From: Cohnella ginsengisoli
GTDB lineage: Bacteria; Bacillota; Bacilli; Paenibacillales; Paenibacillaceae
Assembly (NCBI RefSeq): GCF_029525555.1
Contig: NZ_JAPDHZ010000004.1
Coordinates: 186,001 to 250,000, forward strand
Length of the DNA stretch: 64,000 nt
Direction: 5' to 3'
The translations under genes were made by a program, and so were the position numbers. The notes beneath the pieces were generated by a model. The model was not told the DNA's origin and made no database searches. It was given only the letters and a program-made list of their open reading frames with translations. Positions 18,301 to 25,398 of the stretch are shown piece by piece. Within the stretch, counting starts at the first letter, position 1; the number at the start of each line of letters is the position of its first letter.

Positions 18301-19674
18301 GCGATCCGCCGGCGAATGAAGGCGGAGCTGCTCGCGGAGGAGATGCGCGTGCTGTACGTCGCCCTCACCCGTCCCAAGGAAAAGCTGATCTTGATCGGCA
18401 CGACGAAGGACGCGGCGAGCGACCTGGATCAATGGCGTCGGACGGCCGCTGACGCAACGGATCGGCTTCAGGACCATGCCGTCGCGGCGGCCGGCCGTTA
18501 TCTGGACTGGCTCGGGCCGGCCTCGGTCCTGACGGGAGCGGACTGGCTCGCCGGCGGATCGTCCGACGCGCCAGGGGCTGGCGAAGCAGCCGCTCAAGCG
18601 GCCGCGGGCGGGGACGCCGCGGCTCATCGAACGTTGCGTTTGCCTGCGCCGACAGCCTGGACATGCCGCGTCATTCCGTCCCGCGCGCTTTTATCGCCAA
18701 GAACGCAGGAGCGGTCGGCGCTGGAAGGAGAGCCGCTTTGGAACCTCGCGACGCGGCTCGAGCCGCTGCCCGGTCCGGCATCTCCCGCTGGGGAGGCCGC
18801 TTATGCCGCGCTTTCCTGGCAGGATCCGCACGCGGCCGCCTCGCGGGCGGCGGCCAAAACGTCGATTACCGCGATGAAGTCCGCGCGCGACTTCGATGGC
18901 GCCGGTCGTCCCGCGGCCGGATCGGCGGCAGGCGAACGGACGAAGACACTTGAACCGGCGGACGACCTCGACGCGCAGCAAGACCGCAGTGGCGCCGGGG
19001 GCTTTCCGGAACCGCAGGATTCGGCGCAAATGCCGGATCTGGAGGAAATGCGCCACCCGGCCTGGAATCCCGAAGAAGTGCCCGATTCCGGCTATTGGAC
19101 GTATCGCCTGCGCCGGCCGAAGTTCATGGCCGCCAGAAGGATGAGCGCGGCGGAGCGGGGCACGGCCGTGCATCTGGTGATGCAGCATTTGCCGATCGGC
19201 CGATCGCCGGATCGCGCGGAAGCCGAAGTGGCGGCGCTGCTCGAGCGTCTGACCGCGCAGCTGATTCTGACGCAAGAGCAACGAGAGGCTGCGGAACGCG
19301 TCGATATCGCCTCCTTTTTCCGAACGGAGCTGTACGCGCGAATGGGCCGGGCCGCCCGTCTCTGGCGGGAATGGCCGTTCAGCGCGGGCATTCCCGCGGC
19401 TGAAGCGCATCCCTCGGCCGACGCCGACGAGCTGAAAGGGGAGACGGTTCTCATTCAAGGCGTGCTCGATTGTCTGTTCGACGATGGCGAGCGCCTCGTG
19501 CTGGTCGATTATAAGACCGATGCCGTCCCGGACCGCGACTGGCAGGCGGCAGCGGAAAAGCATCGATTCCAGATGGAGATGTACGCGCGCGCCGTCGAAG
19601 GCATCATGGGGAGAAAGGTCGACGAGGGCCATATCTACTTCGTGGAGGGCGGCGTCGGCGTGCAGCTCTATTAA
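15349..19674 (+). CDS. addA: ATP-dependent helicase/nuclease subunit A, AddA
   Basis: AddA is the UvrD-type 3'-5' helicase and nuclease subunit of AddAB. Walker A (AAAAGSGKTAVLVERI), LLDEYQDTN (Walker B), VGDVKQSIYGFR and the C-terminal RecB-type nuclease motif VLVDYKTDA are all visible. Start is taken at TTG 15349, which overlaps the addB stop (TTGA) and follows GGAAGGAGG. This gives 1,441 residues, about 200 more than usual. The excess is an N-terminal extension of some 70 residues and several Ala/Gly/Glu-rich loops, for example around 17200-17360 and 18540-19030. Translation is probably coupled to addB. Confidence 0.95.
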   Translation: MSESRGNGDDEQLAFDWDGLFGAGGQADGTDERSVIEAGAATGGQETAEAASKLALTGVAHGGDGLAATYARPEGSRWTAEQWAAIAAGGRDLLVAAAAGSGKTAVLVERIISRIADERDPLDVDALLVATFTKAAAAEMKERIRAALELKLEQSPGSAHLRRQLALLPRASITTLHSFCMETVQRYAPLIGLDPGFRIANETEAELLRMDTLDELFEARYEEELALGEDGTLATLADMYGGQRSDEPLHRLVLELFDFSRSHPWPDAWLRATAASFDIRGEAELASSPWVQSMRADVLLALSGAAGLLRAARELASAPGGPEPYASTLAEDAALVAALTETVTNRPWTAWREPFASASFGRLKACRGDGYDPELQERVKQMRDEAKKTVTRLAEEWFVRSPSQYAEELAALAPRMREIAELVIAFGDKYEAAKRAKGLLDFGDLEHYALRILRAADSSPQAVRPSDAALAYRERFREILLDEYQDTNEVQEAIVSLIARTNPGNVFMVGDVKQSIYGFRLAEPGLFLAKYKTYDIWTPQGPESAEGGAGESGTSGVDAGLRIDLARNFRSRSRVLDAVNHVFRLIMREPVGEMDYDRRAELIYGEGYPAEETAADASGREEMPSYSVEMLLIDTGAGSVGARRTESASTDRVADTAGAGGADEGPEAEEEELESAQLEARCIAAEIARLTGTDGSGRPPFAVYDGRSGLHRPLAYRDIVILLRAATSLAPVVLEELRAAGIPAYADLATGYFAAVEVDVMLSLLHIIDNPDQDIPLAGVLRSPIVGLSADELAAVRIVDRAGSFWSAVRAAAEGIGDEALRDKLAAFVEALEGWRTFARREPLGELLHALYRDTGYFDFVGGLPGGGQRQANLRALIDRARQYERNSSYRGLFRFLRFLGRMRETGGDLGAARAVGEQEDVVRVVSIHKSKGLEFPVVFVAGLGRRFNRQDLSGMFLRHKKLGFGPRMVERVTRVSYPTLPQLAIRRRMKAELLAEEMRVLYVALTRPKEKLILIGTTKDAASDLDQWRRTAADATDRLQDHAVAAAGRYLDWLGPASVLTGADWLAGGSSDAPGAGEAAAQAAAGGDAAAHRTLRLPAPTAWTCRVIPSRALLSPRTQERSALEGEPLWNLATRLEPLPGPASPAGEAAYAALSWQDPHAAASRAAAKTSITAMKSARDFDGAGRPAAGSAAGERTKTLEPADDLDAQQDRSGAGGFPEPQDSAQMPDLEEMRHPAWNPEEVPDSGYWTYRLRRPKFMAARRMSAAERGTAVHLVMQHLPIGRSPDRAEAEVAALLERLTAQLILTQEQREAAERVDIASFFRTELYARMGRAARLWREWPFSAGIPAAEAHPSADADELKGETVLIQGVLDCLFDDGERLVLVDYKTDAVPDRDWQAAAEKHRFQMEMYARAVEGIMGRKVDEGHIYFVEGGVGVQLY

Positions 19675-19746
19675 GTTCCGCATATCCGCAACGGTCCGGT
19701 CGCCGGGCCGTATAACCTCCTGAATTCGAATGAGAGGACTGGGGTC

Positions 19747-20343
19747 ATGTCAGGCAAAAAGAAATACACCGTACCGATCATGCTGGCGATCATCACGATG
19801 CTGACGTTTTTGATCGTCGTGCTGTTCTCCCGCGTGCTTCTGGACGGGCAATCGCTGAAGACCGAACGGGGCCAGCGGCTTGCGTCGAGCTACAACTATT
19901 GCATCTTGTACGCGACTGCACTGAAGGATGGCTCCGCCGGTCTGCTCGAAGCGGACAACGAAGAAGCCCGCATGCAGGCCGCAAAGATGTTGGGCAAGCT
20001 TGACACCGCCGCCGGAGAATGCGGCGTCGGCGTGCTGTTTGAATCCGGCACGCGCACGGGCCTGAGCAATGAAGAAGCCACGTTGGCCGCCTCCGAGCCG
20101 ATGCAGAAGATCAGCGCCGCGCTCGAGCCGGTCGGCGCAAGCGGCGAAGCGCTCACCCCGGAAGAGCGGGCCACCCTGACCGCGGCGGCTGCATCCGCGG
20201 ACAAGCTGTCCGGCATACTAAGCGCCTATACGGCGCCGACGGGTCCCGACCGGTTCAGGCAAATGCAGGCCGGCGTCGACTGGGTGCCCGTCGCGCAGGA
20301 CTTTGTCAAAGCGCTGAAGGAAGCGGCCGCCGCGATCGGTTGA
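19747..20343 (+). CDS. Hypothetical membrane-anchored protein
   Basis: This 198-residue protein has a short basic cytoplasmic N-terminus (MSGKKKYT), one transmembrane helix (about residues 9-30, VPIMLAIITMLTFLIVVLFS) and a helical, Ala/Glu-rich outer domain that contains two Cys. The layout recalls sensor-type single-pass proteins, but no signalling domain follows. I do not recognise a family. ATG 19747 has GAGAGGACTGGGG upstream. It lies 72 bases after addA and may be a late gene of that transcript. Confidence 0.6.
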   Translation: MSGKKKYTVPIMLAIITMLTFLIVVLFSRVLLDGQSLKTERGQRLASSYNYCILYATALKDGSAGLLEADNEEARMQAAKMLGKLDTAAGECGVGVLFESGTRTGLSNEEATLAASEPMQKISAALEPVGASGEALTPEERATLTAAAASADKLSGILSAYTAPTGPDRFRQMQAGVDWVPVAQDFVKALKEAAAAIG

Positions 20344-20438
20344 CGGTTTTCCCGCGAGCGCGGGCCGCGATTGGACGAGCCCTGCGGACGTAGAGTATGA
20401 TATTCATATACGAAGCACACTAGCTGGAGGCTGAGCCT

Positions 20439-20795
20439 ATGGATACGCTGTTTACCAAGATCATCAACCGCGAGATTCCGGCCGATATCGTGTACGAGGA
20501 CGAGGACGTGCTGGCCTTCAGGGACATCCGCCCGCAAGCGCCCGTTCATGTGTTAGTCATTCCCAAAAAGCCGATCCCGACGATGGACGCCGCCGAGCCG
20601 GAGGACGCGCTGCTGCTGGGCAAGCTCATGCTCGCCGCGCAGCGGGTCGCCAGGGACTCGGGCATCGCCGAGAGCGGCTACCGCCTGATCAACAACTGCA
20701 ATCCCGACAGCGGGCAGGAAGTGTACCACGTACATATTCACGTGCTGGGCGGGGAAAAACTCGGACCGCTGAACGCCCGTCCGGCGCAAGCATAA
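20439..20795 (+). CDS. HIT family (histidine triad) nucleotide-binding protein
   Basis: This 118-residue cytoplasmic protein has the HIT motif HVHIHVLGG near residues 98-106. Upstream are the typical IFTKII-like opening (TLFTKIINREIPADIVYEDE), the PVHVLVIPKKP strand and LINNCNPDSGQ. HINT-type members hydrolyse purine nucleoside phosphoramidates; the natural substrate is uncertain. The length is typical. The start ATG 20439 follows CTGGAGGCTGAG. Confidence 0.95.
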   Translation: MDTLFTKIINREIPADIVYEDEDVLAFRDIRPQAPVHVLVIPKKPIPTMDAAEPEDALLLGKLMLAAQRVARDSGIAESGYRLINNCNPDSGQEVYHVHIHVLGGEKLGPLNARPAQA

Positions 20796-20822
20796 TTCCT
20801 TTCAAATTCGGCCTCGGGAAAG

Positions 20823-20852
20823 TTGACACTGCCTTTCCCGATCGCCTATAAT
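20823..20852 (+). promoter_or_regulatory. Sigma-A promoter of rpsU
   Basis: Perfect TTGACA (20823-20828) and perfect TATAAT (20847-20852) are separated by 18 bases. This is the strongest promoter by consensus in the window. Confidence 0.9.
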
Positions 20853-20902
20853 GAAGTTTGATAACCGTGTGTTGTGGTCTGTTCCGGAGGGAGGGAAAAC
20901 AG

Positions 20903-21076
20903 GTGTCCGAAACGAAAGTTCGCAAAAATGAAACACTCGACGCTGCACTCCGCCGCTTCAAGCGTTCGATCGCTAAAGACGGCGTTCTCGCGGAACTGAA
21001 AAAACGCAAGCACTACGAGAAACCGAGCGTTAAGCGGAAGAAGAAGTCCGAGGCTGCTCGTAAACGCAAGTTCTAG
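20903..21076 (+). CDS. rpsU: 30S ribosomal protein S21
   Basis: This 57-residue basic protein has the sequence pattern of bacterial S21 (VRKNETLDAALRRFKRSI, then a Lys/Arg-rich tail ending RKRKF). It binds the 3' end of 16S rRNA in the small subunit. Start is GTG 20903, preceded by GGAGGGAGG; this gives exactly the usual length, whereas the longer frame from 20858 is not needed. A consensus sigma-A promoter lies just upstream and yqeY follows by 15 bases. Confidence 0.97.
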   Translation: MSETKVRKNETLDAALRRFKRSIAKDGVLAELKKRKHYEKPSVKRKKKSEAARKRKF

Positions 21077-21091
21077 GAGGAATAACGCATT

Positions 21092-21535
21092 ATGAACCTC
21101 GCGGACCGTTTGAACGAAGACATGAAGCAGGCGATGAGGGCCCAGGATAAGTTTCGCCTGACCACGATTCGCATGGTTCGTGCGGCGGTCAAGAATCAAG
21201 AGATTGAGCTGCGCCGCCCGCTCGAGGATAACGAAGTTATCGAGATCCTGAGCCGCGAAGTCAAACAACGCAAGGATTCCCTCCAGGAATTCGGCAAAGC
21301 GGGCCGCGACGATCTGGCCACGGCCGCAGCGTCGGAGATCGACATCATCAGCGAGTACCTGCCCACACAGCTAGGCGAAGAAGAAATCAAGACTCTCGTT
21401 ACACAGACCATTCAAGAGACCGGTGCTTCTTCCAAAGCGGATATGGGCAAGTTAATGGGTGCACTGATGCCCAAGGTGAAGGGACGCGCGGACGGCAAGC
21501 TCGTCAACCAGATCGTCCAACAACTACTGCAATGA
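21092..21535 (+). CDS. yqeY: GatB/YqeY domain-containing protein
   Basis: This 147-residue protein is a stand-alone YqeY domain, related to the C-terminal tRNA-binding tail of GatB in the tRNA amidotransferase. Characteristic segments are MVRAAVKNQEIE, RKDSLQEFGKAGRDDLA, LPTQLGEEEI and the C-terminal ADGKLVNQIVQQLL. The precise role is not known. Start ATG 21092 follows TAGGAGGAATAACG. The rpsU-yqeY pair is a conserved Bacillales arrangement. A terminator follows. Confidence 0.95.
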   Translation: MNLADRLNEDMKQAMRAQDKFRLTTIRMVRAAVKNQEIELRRPLEDNEVIEILSREVKQRKDSLQEFGKAGRDDLATAAASEIDIISEYLPTQLGEEEIKTLVTQTIQETGASSKADMGKLMGALMPKVKGRADGKLVNQIVQQLLQ

Positions 21536-21553
21536 TCATCTCGAGAACGACAG

Positions 21554-21580
21554 GCACTCTCCGTCAGGGGAGTGCTTTTT
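21554..21580 (+). terminator. Rho-independent terminator after yqeY
   Basis: GCACTCTCC (21554-21562) and GGGGAGTGC (21567-21575) form a stem with a 4-base loop, followed by five T. Confidence 0.9.
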
Positions 21581-21739
21581 GCGTCCTTGCGGCAGCTTAA
21601 GGGTACAATAAATGGAGACACCTCGGCGCAAATATGAAACGTAAAGCCCTTACATAACGTACTGAAAGTCATACGGGGCTGCGGTATGCCGCATGATAAC
21701 CGCAACCGGAGTTTCCCGGGGGAGGGGGGAGAAGCTTTT

Positions 21740-23149
21740 TTGACCCGTCAAGGTGAAACGAAAGCGAAGACGCGGCGGACGCGCGCTCGGCTGATGTGGC
21801 CGCTGGCCACGCTGTTGCTGCTGGCGTTCTCGTTTGCGGCAAGCGAGCCTTCCGCCAAGGCAGAAACGAAGGCATCGCCCGCCGCCGCAAAAGGCTATTC
21901 TGTGTACGTCATTCCGGTGACCATGACGGTAGAACGCGGACTCGCCTCATTTCTGGATCGGGCGTTGACGGAGGCGGAGGAAGCCGGCGCCGCGCTCGCC
22001 GTGCTGGAGATCGATACGCCTGGAGGCAGCCTCGCCAGCGCGGAAGCGATCGGGGAGCGCATCCGTTCGGCCAAGATTCCGACGATGGCGTTCGTCAAAG
22101 GCAAGGCCGCGTCGGCAGGCGCCTACATCGCGCTCAACGCGAACCGCCTCTATATGTCGCCCGGCTCCACGATCGGCGCCGCGATGGTGGTGAACGCCGC
22201 CGGCGAGGCCGTCGAGAGCCCGAAGATCGTTTCCTTTTGGAGCAAGCAGATGAGCTCGGCAGCCGAGATGAACGGACGCGACGGACGGATCGCCGTCGGC
22301 ATGGTGGATCCGAACGCGGTCGTCGAGATCAAGGGGCTAAACCGGACCAAGCCGAAGGGCGAGATCATCTCCCTGAGCGCCGACGAGGCGTTAAAGGCGG
22401 GGTATGCGGAAGGGCAAGCGGAGACGGTGGATCAAGCAATCGCCGCAGAAGGGCTTGCGGAGCTCACGGTCGTTCACGAAAATCCGACCCTTGCAGAACG
22501 CGTCTCGCAGACGCTCACGAGTCAGGCGATATCGACGCTGCTGCTTATCGTCGGCATCGCAGGCATACTCATCGAACTGGTCGTACCCGGCTTCGGCGTT
22601 CCCGGTATATTAGGATTGCTATCGTTCGGCTTGTACTTTTTCGGGCAGCAGATTGCCGGGTTTGCCGGACGCGAATCGATCGTGCTGTTCGTGGCCGGCG
22701 TCGTCTTTATCGTCCTGGAAATGTTCGTCCCAAGCTTCGGCATCCTCGGCTTGTTGGGCGGGGCAGGCATCGTCAGCGGCGTCGTTACCGCCGCCTACGA
22801 TACGGGCAACGCGTTCGAATCTCTAGGGTACGCCTTGCTGATCGCGCTTGTGCTCGTTCTCTTCGTCGCGTACGTCTTCCGCAGGCGCGGGATATGGAAC
22901 CGGTTCATCCTGCAGGAGCGTCTTACTGCCGAGCAGGGCTTCGTTCCGAGCGGCGACGATCGCGAGCTGCTCGTGGGGAGCGAGGGCATGACGCTGTCGC
23001 CGCTTCGACCGTCCGGCGTCGCCGAGATCGGAGGACGACGCGTCGACGTCATTTCGAGCGGACAGTTTTTGAACGCCGGACAGCGGATCGAGGTCGTATC
23101 CGTCGACGGGACGAGAATTTTGGTCAGAGCCATGCACCAGACGGAGTAA
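21740..23149 (+). CDS. NfeD family membrane serine protease (YqeZ-like)
   Basis: This long-form NfeD protein has a cleavable signal sequence or anchor (about residues 15-35), a ClpP-like protease domain with LEIDTPGGSL and GKAASAGAYIAL (catalytic Ser region), four to five membrane helices (about 265-390) and a C-terminal OB-fold NfeD domain. Homologues act with the neighbouring flotillin in membrane organisation. I chose TTG 21740, because GGAGGGGGGAGAAG lies just before it. ATG 21686 in the same frame would add 18 residues with no good ribosome site. The product is 469 residues. The next gene is floA. Confidence 0.9.
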   Translation: MTRQGETKAKTRRTRARLMWPLATLLLLAFSFAASEPSAKAETKASPAAAKGYSVYVIPVTMTVERGLASFLDRALTEAEEAGAALAVLEIDTPGGSLASAEAIGERIRSAKIPTMAFVKGKAASAGAYIALNANRLYMSPGSTIGAAMVVNAAGEAVESPKIVSFWSKQMSSAAEMNGRDGRIAVGMVDPNAVVEIKGLNRTKPKGEIISLSADEALKAGYAEGQAETVDQAIAAEGLAELTVVHENPTLAERVSQTLTSQAISTLLLIVGIAGILIELVVPGFGVPGILGLLSFGLYFFGQQIAGFAGRESIVLFVAGVVFIVLEMFVPSFGILGLLGGAGIVSGVVTAAYDTGNAFESLGYALLIALVLVLFVAYVFRRRGIWNRFILQERLTAEQGFVPSGDDRELLVGSEGMTLSPLRPSGVAEIGGRRVDVISSGQFLNAGQRIEVVSVDGTRILVRAMHQTE

Positions 23150-23180
23150 GCTAAATTTATTCGATACGGAGGGATTGCGT

Positions 23181-24170
23181 TTGGATCCGAATGTACAGCT
23201 TTTGATTATCGGCGCACTGATTATTATCGCGCTTGCCGTGTTTTTCAGCTTTTTCCCGTTTATGCTCTGGATATCCGCCCTCGCTTCCGGCGTGCGGATC
23301 AGCATCATCACGCTCGTCGCCATGCGGCTTCGCCGCGTCGTGCCAAGCCGGATCGTCAATCCGATGATCAAGGCGACCAAAGCCGGGCTAGGGCTTAATA
23401 TCAATCAGCTGGAAAGCCACTTTCTCGCTGGGGGCAACGTCGACCGCGTCGTCAACGCGCTGATCGCGGCGCAGCGGGCGAACATCCCGCTTCCGTTCGA
23501 GCGGGCGGCCGCGATCGATCTGGCGGGCCGCGACGTGCTCCAGGCCGTGCAAATGAGCGTCAACCCGCGCGTCATCGAGACGCCGGTCGTATCGGCCGTC
23601 GCCAAGGACGGCATCGAGGTGAAGGTCAAGGCAAGAGTCACCGTGCGCGCCAATATCGACCGGCTCGTCGGCGGCGCCGGCGAAGAGACGATCATCGCCC
23701 GCGTCGGGGAAGGCATCGTCAGTACGAACGGCTCGGCTAATTCGCACAAGGACGTGCTTGAAAATCCAGATCTCATCTCGCGGACCGTGCTTGCCAAAGG
23801 TCTCGACGCAGGGACTGCCTTCGAGATTTTGTCGATCGATATCATGGACGTCGACATCGGCAAAAACATCGGCGCCCATCTTCAAACGGAGCAAGCGGAG
23901 GCCGACAAGCGCATCGCGCAGGCCAAGGCGGAGGAGCGTCGCGCGATGGCCGTCGCGCAGGAGCAGGAGATGAAGGCGCGCGTCGTCGAGATGCGGGCGA
24001 AGGTCGTCGAGTCCGAGTCCGACGTGCCGCTCGCGATGGCCGAAGCGCTGCGCGGCGGCAAGATGGGCGTCATGGATTATATGAATCTGAAAAACCTCGA
24101 GGCGGATACGCAAATGCGCGGTTCGATCGGCAAGGGCGAGGCGGGTTCTAACAACGGCGAGGAGCGTTGA
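23181..24170 (+). CDS. floA: Flotillin-like protein FloA
   Basis: FloA (YqfA) is a membrane scaffold protein of functional membrane microdomains. It has a single N-terminal hydrophobic hairpin (about residues 5-45), an SPFH/PHB domain (residues 50-220, including VKVKARVTVRANIDRLVGG) and a Glu/Ala-rich coiled coil (about 235-285, QAEADKRIAQAKAEERRA). TTG 23181 is preferred over TTG 23175, because GGAGGG at 23168-23173 is then 7 bases away and the product starts with the expected (M)DPN. The product has 329 residues. It is paired with nfeD as in other Bacillales. Confidence 0.96.
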   Translation: MDPNVQLLIIGALIIIALAVFFSFFPFMLWISALASGVRISIITLVAMRLRRVVPSRIVNPMIKATKAGLGLNINQLESHFLAGGNVDRVVNALIAAQRANIPLPFERAAAIDLAGRDVLQAVQMSVNPRVIETPVVSAVAKDGIEVKVKARVTVRANIDRLVGGAGEETIIARVGEGIVSTNGSANSHKDVLENPDLISRTVLAKGLDAGTAFEILSIDIMDVDIGKNIGAHLQTEQAEADKRIAQAKAEERRAMAVAQEQEMKARVVEMRAKVVESESDVPLAMAEALRGGKMGVMDYMNLKNLEADTQMRGSIGKGEAGSNNGEER

Positions 24171-24175
24171 CCGCC

Positions 24176-24811
24176 ATGGAGCAGTTGATCCGTTTTTTGC
24201 TCGGGAACATTTACTTTGTCATCGTGGCGCTGGGCATCCTGTTCGTCCTGTTCCGCAAATCGCCGCTTGAAAAGCCGCCGGACGGCAGGCCGGGCAATCG
24301 CCCATCCGGGCGCATGCCGGACTTCGGCGGGGCCGGTCTGCCGCGTCCGATGCGGCCGGCAGCGGATCCGAAGCCGGCTCCCAGGCCGATGACCGCGCAG
24401 CAGCCGATCGAGCGGCGGGAGGGACCGGCAGCATCCGAACGGAGGCAGCCGCCGATCGTGACGCTGCCCGCGCGTCCGCGCAGCGTAGACGCGGCAGAAG
24501 AGGAGCGCGGAGCTCCTGCCGGCGACAGGCAGATCGTCTACCGCAGCCCTGGCAGTCCGCCGCCGACGCCCGTGCCGTGGGCCGGCGAAGGCGAATCGGG
24601 CGGCGAAGGCGTGCCCTCCGCATCCGCGGCACAAGCCGCGCGCGAGGACGCAGCCTATCACGCGGACGCGAACGCATCGCCGCTGTACGCATCCGCGCAG
24701 CCGCAGGGCGCTGTGTCCCAGGCTAGGCCGAAGCACAGCGAGCTGGCTCGCGCCGTGATGTGGGCAGAGATTTTGGGACCGCCGCGTTCGCGCAAGCCTT
24801 TTCGAAGATAG
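24176..24811 (+). CDS. Hypothetical Pro-rich single-pass membrane protein
   Basis: This 211-residue protein has one N-terminal transmembrane helix (about residues 7-24, FLLGNIYFVIVALGILFV). A long Pro/Arg/Ala-rich and probably disordered cytoplasmic part follows, ending in a conserved-looking helix (KHSELARAVMWAEILGPPRSRKPF). A short membrane helix plus the 'VMWAEILGPPRS' tail suggests an adaptor for the flotillin system, but that is inference. ATG 24176 starts 5 bases after floA. TTG 24167 overlapping the floA stop is an alternative start. The position corresponds to yqfB in B. subtilis, with no similarity that I can see. Confidence 0.7.
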   Translation: MEQLIRFLLGNIYFVIVALGILFVLFRKSPLEKPPDGRPGNRPSGRMPDFGGAGLPRPMRPAADPKPAPRPMTAQQPIERREGPAASERRQPPIVTLPARPRSVDAAEEERGAPAGDRQIVYRSPGSPPPTPVPWAGEGESGGEGVPSASAAQAAREDAAYHADANASPLYASAQPQGAVSQARPKHSELARAVMWAEILGPPRSRKPFRR

Positions 24812-24836
24812 CGATGCTGTTAAACATGAACGTATG

Positions 24837-24878
24837 AGCCGTCTTGCTCGGGAATCGTCCCGGCAAGGCGGCTTTTAT
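24837..24878 (+). terminator. Terminator after the floA cluster
   Basis: AGCCGTCTTGC (24837-24847) pairs with GCAAGGCGGCT (24863-24873), one mismatch, and an inner GGGA/TCCC stem extends it. TTTTAT follows. It separates nfeD-floA from the sporulation pair yqfC-yqfD. Confidence 0.8.
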
Positions 24879-24914
24879 ATGCCTTGTCAGCCGCCGGGGC
24901 GCCTGCCGCCGTTC

Positions 24915-24944
24915 TCATATTCTCCGCGCGCCTCGCATATAGAT
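24915..24944 (+). promoter_or_regulatory. Probable sigma-E promoter of yqfC-yqfD
   Basis: TCATATT (24915-24921), a 14-base spacer, then CATATAGAT (24936-24944) fits the mother-cell sigma-E pattern (ATATT at -35, CATACAnT at -10). B. subtilis yqfC is known to be sigma-E dependent. The assignment is by eye. Confidence 0.6.
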
Positions 24945-24970
24945 GGAACGTATGGGAGGGGGGACGCGTC

Positions 24971-25255
24971 ATGCCGCGTGTCGGACGCAAGCTGCGCAAA
25001 TGGACGGCCCGCGTCCTCGATCTGCCGCAGGACGTCGTCATGGACGTGCCGCGGATCACGATGATCGCGGGACTCCAGCTGACGGTGGAAAATCATCGCG
25101 GCGTGCTTCACTTTTCGCAGGATCGGCTGCGGCTCGCGATGGACCGCGGCGAGCTGGAGATCATCGGGAGCGATCTCGTCATCCGGCTCATCGGAGGCGA
25201 GGAAGTGTTCGTCGAAGGGAAAATCACCGGCGTGCTGCTGCATCCGGGCGATTGA
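24971..25255 (+). CDS. yqfC: Sporulation protein YqfC
   Basis: This 94-residue protein matches the YqfC family. It has the basic start RKLRKWTARVLDLPQDVVMDVPRITMI, the segment LQLTVENHRGVLHFS and the C-terminal LEIIGSDLVIRLIGG. YqfC belongs to the YabP/YqfC group of spore morphogenesis proteins, which are made in the mother cell; its biochemical role is unknown. ATG 24971 is preceded by GGGAGGGGGG. A sigma-E-like promoter lies about 27 bases upstream. It is followed by yqfD, its usual partner. Confidence 0.93.
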   Translation: MPRVGRKLRKWTARVLDLPQDVVMDVPRITMIAGLQLTVENHRGVLHFSQDRLRLAMDRGELEIIGSDLVIRLIGGEEVFVEGKITGVLLHPGD

Positions 25256-25398
25256 GAGCCGCGGCGGCAGCGCTTCGGCGCGATAGCCCGTTCGGGCCGG
25301 TACACCGGGAACGGGGCGCATAAACGGATTGCAGGGCGCCGCTGCGGCGGCCGCCGGCGTTCATGCGGGGGGACAAGCCTGTAGAGGGGGAGAAGCCG

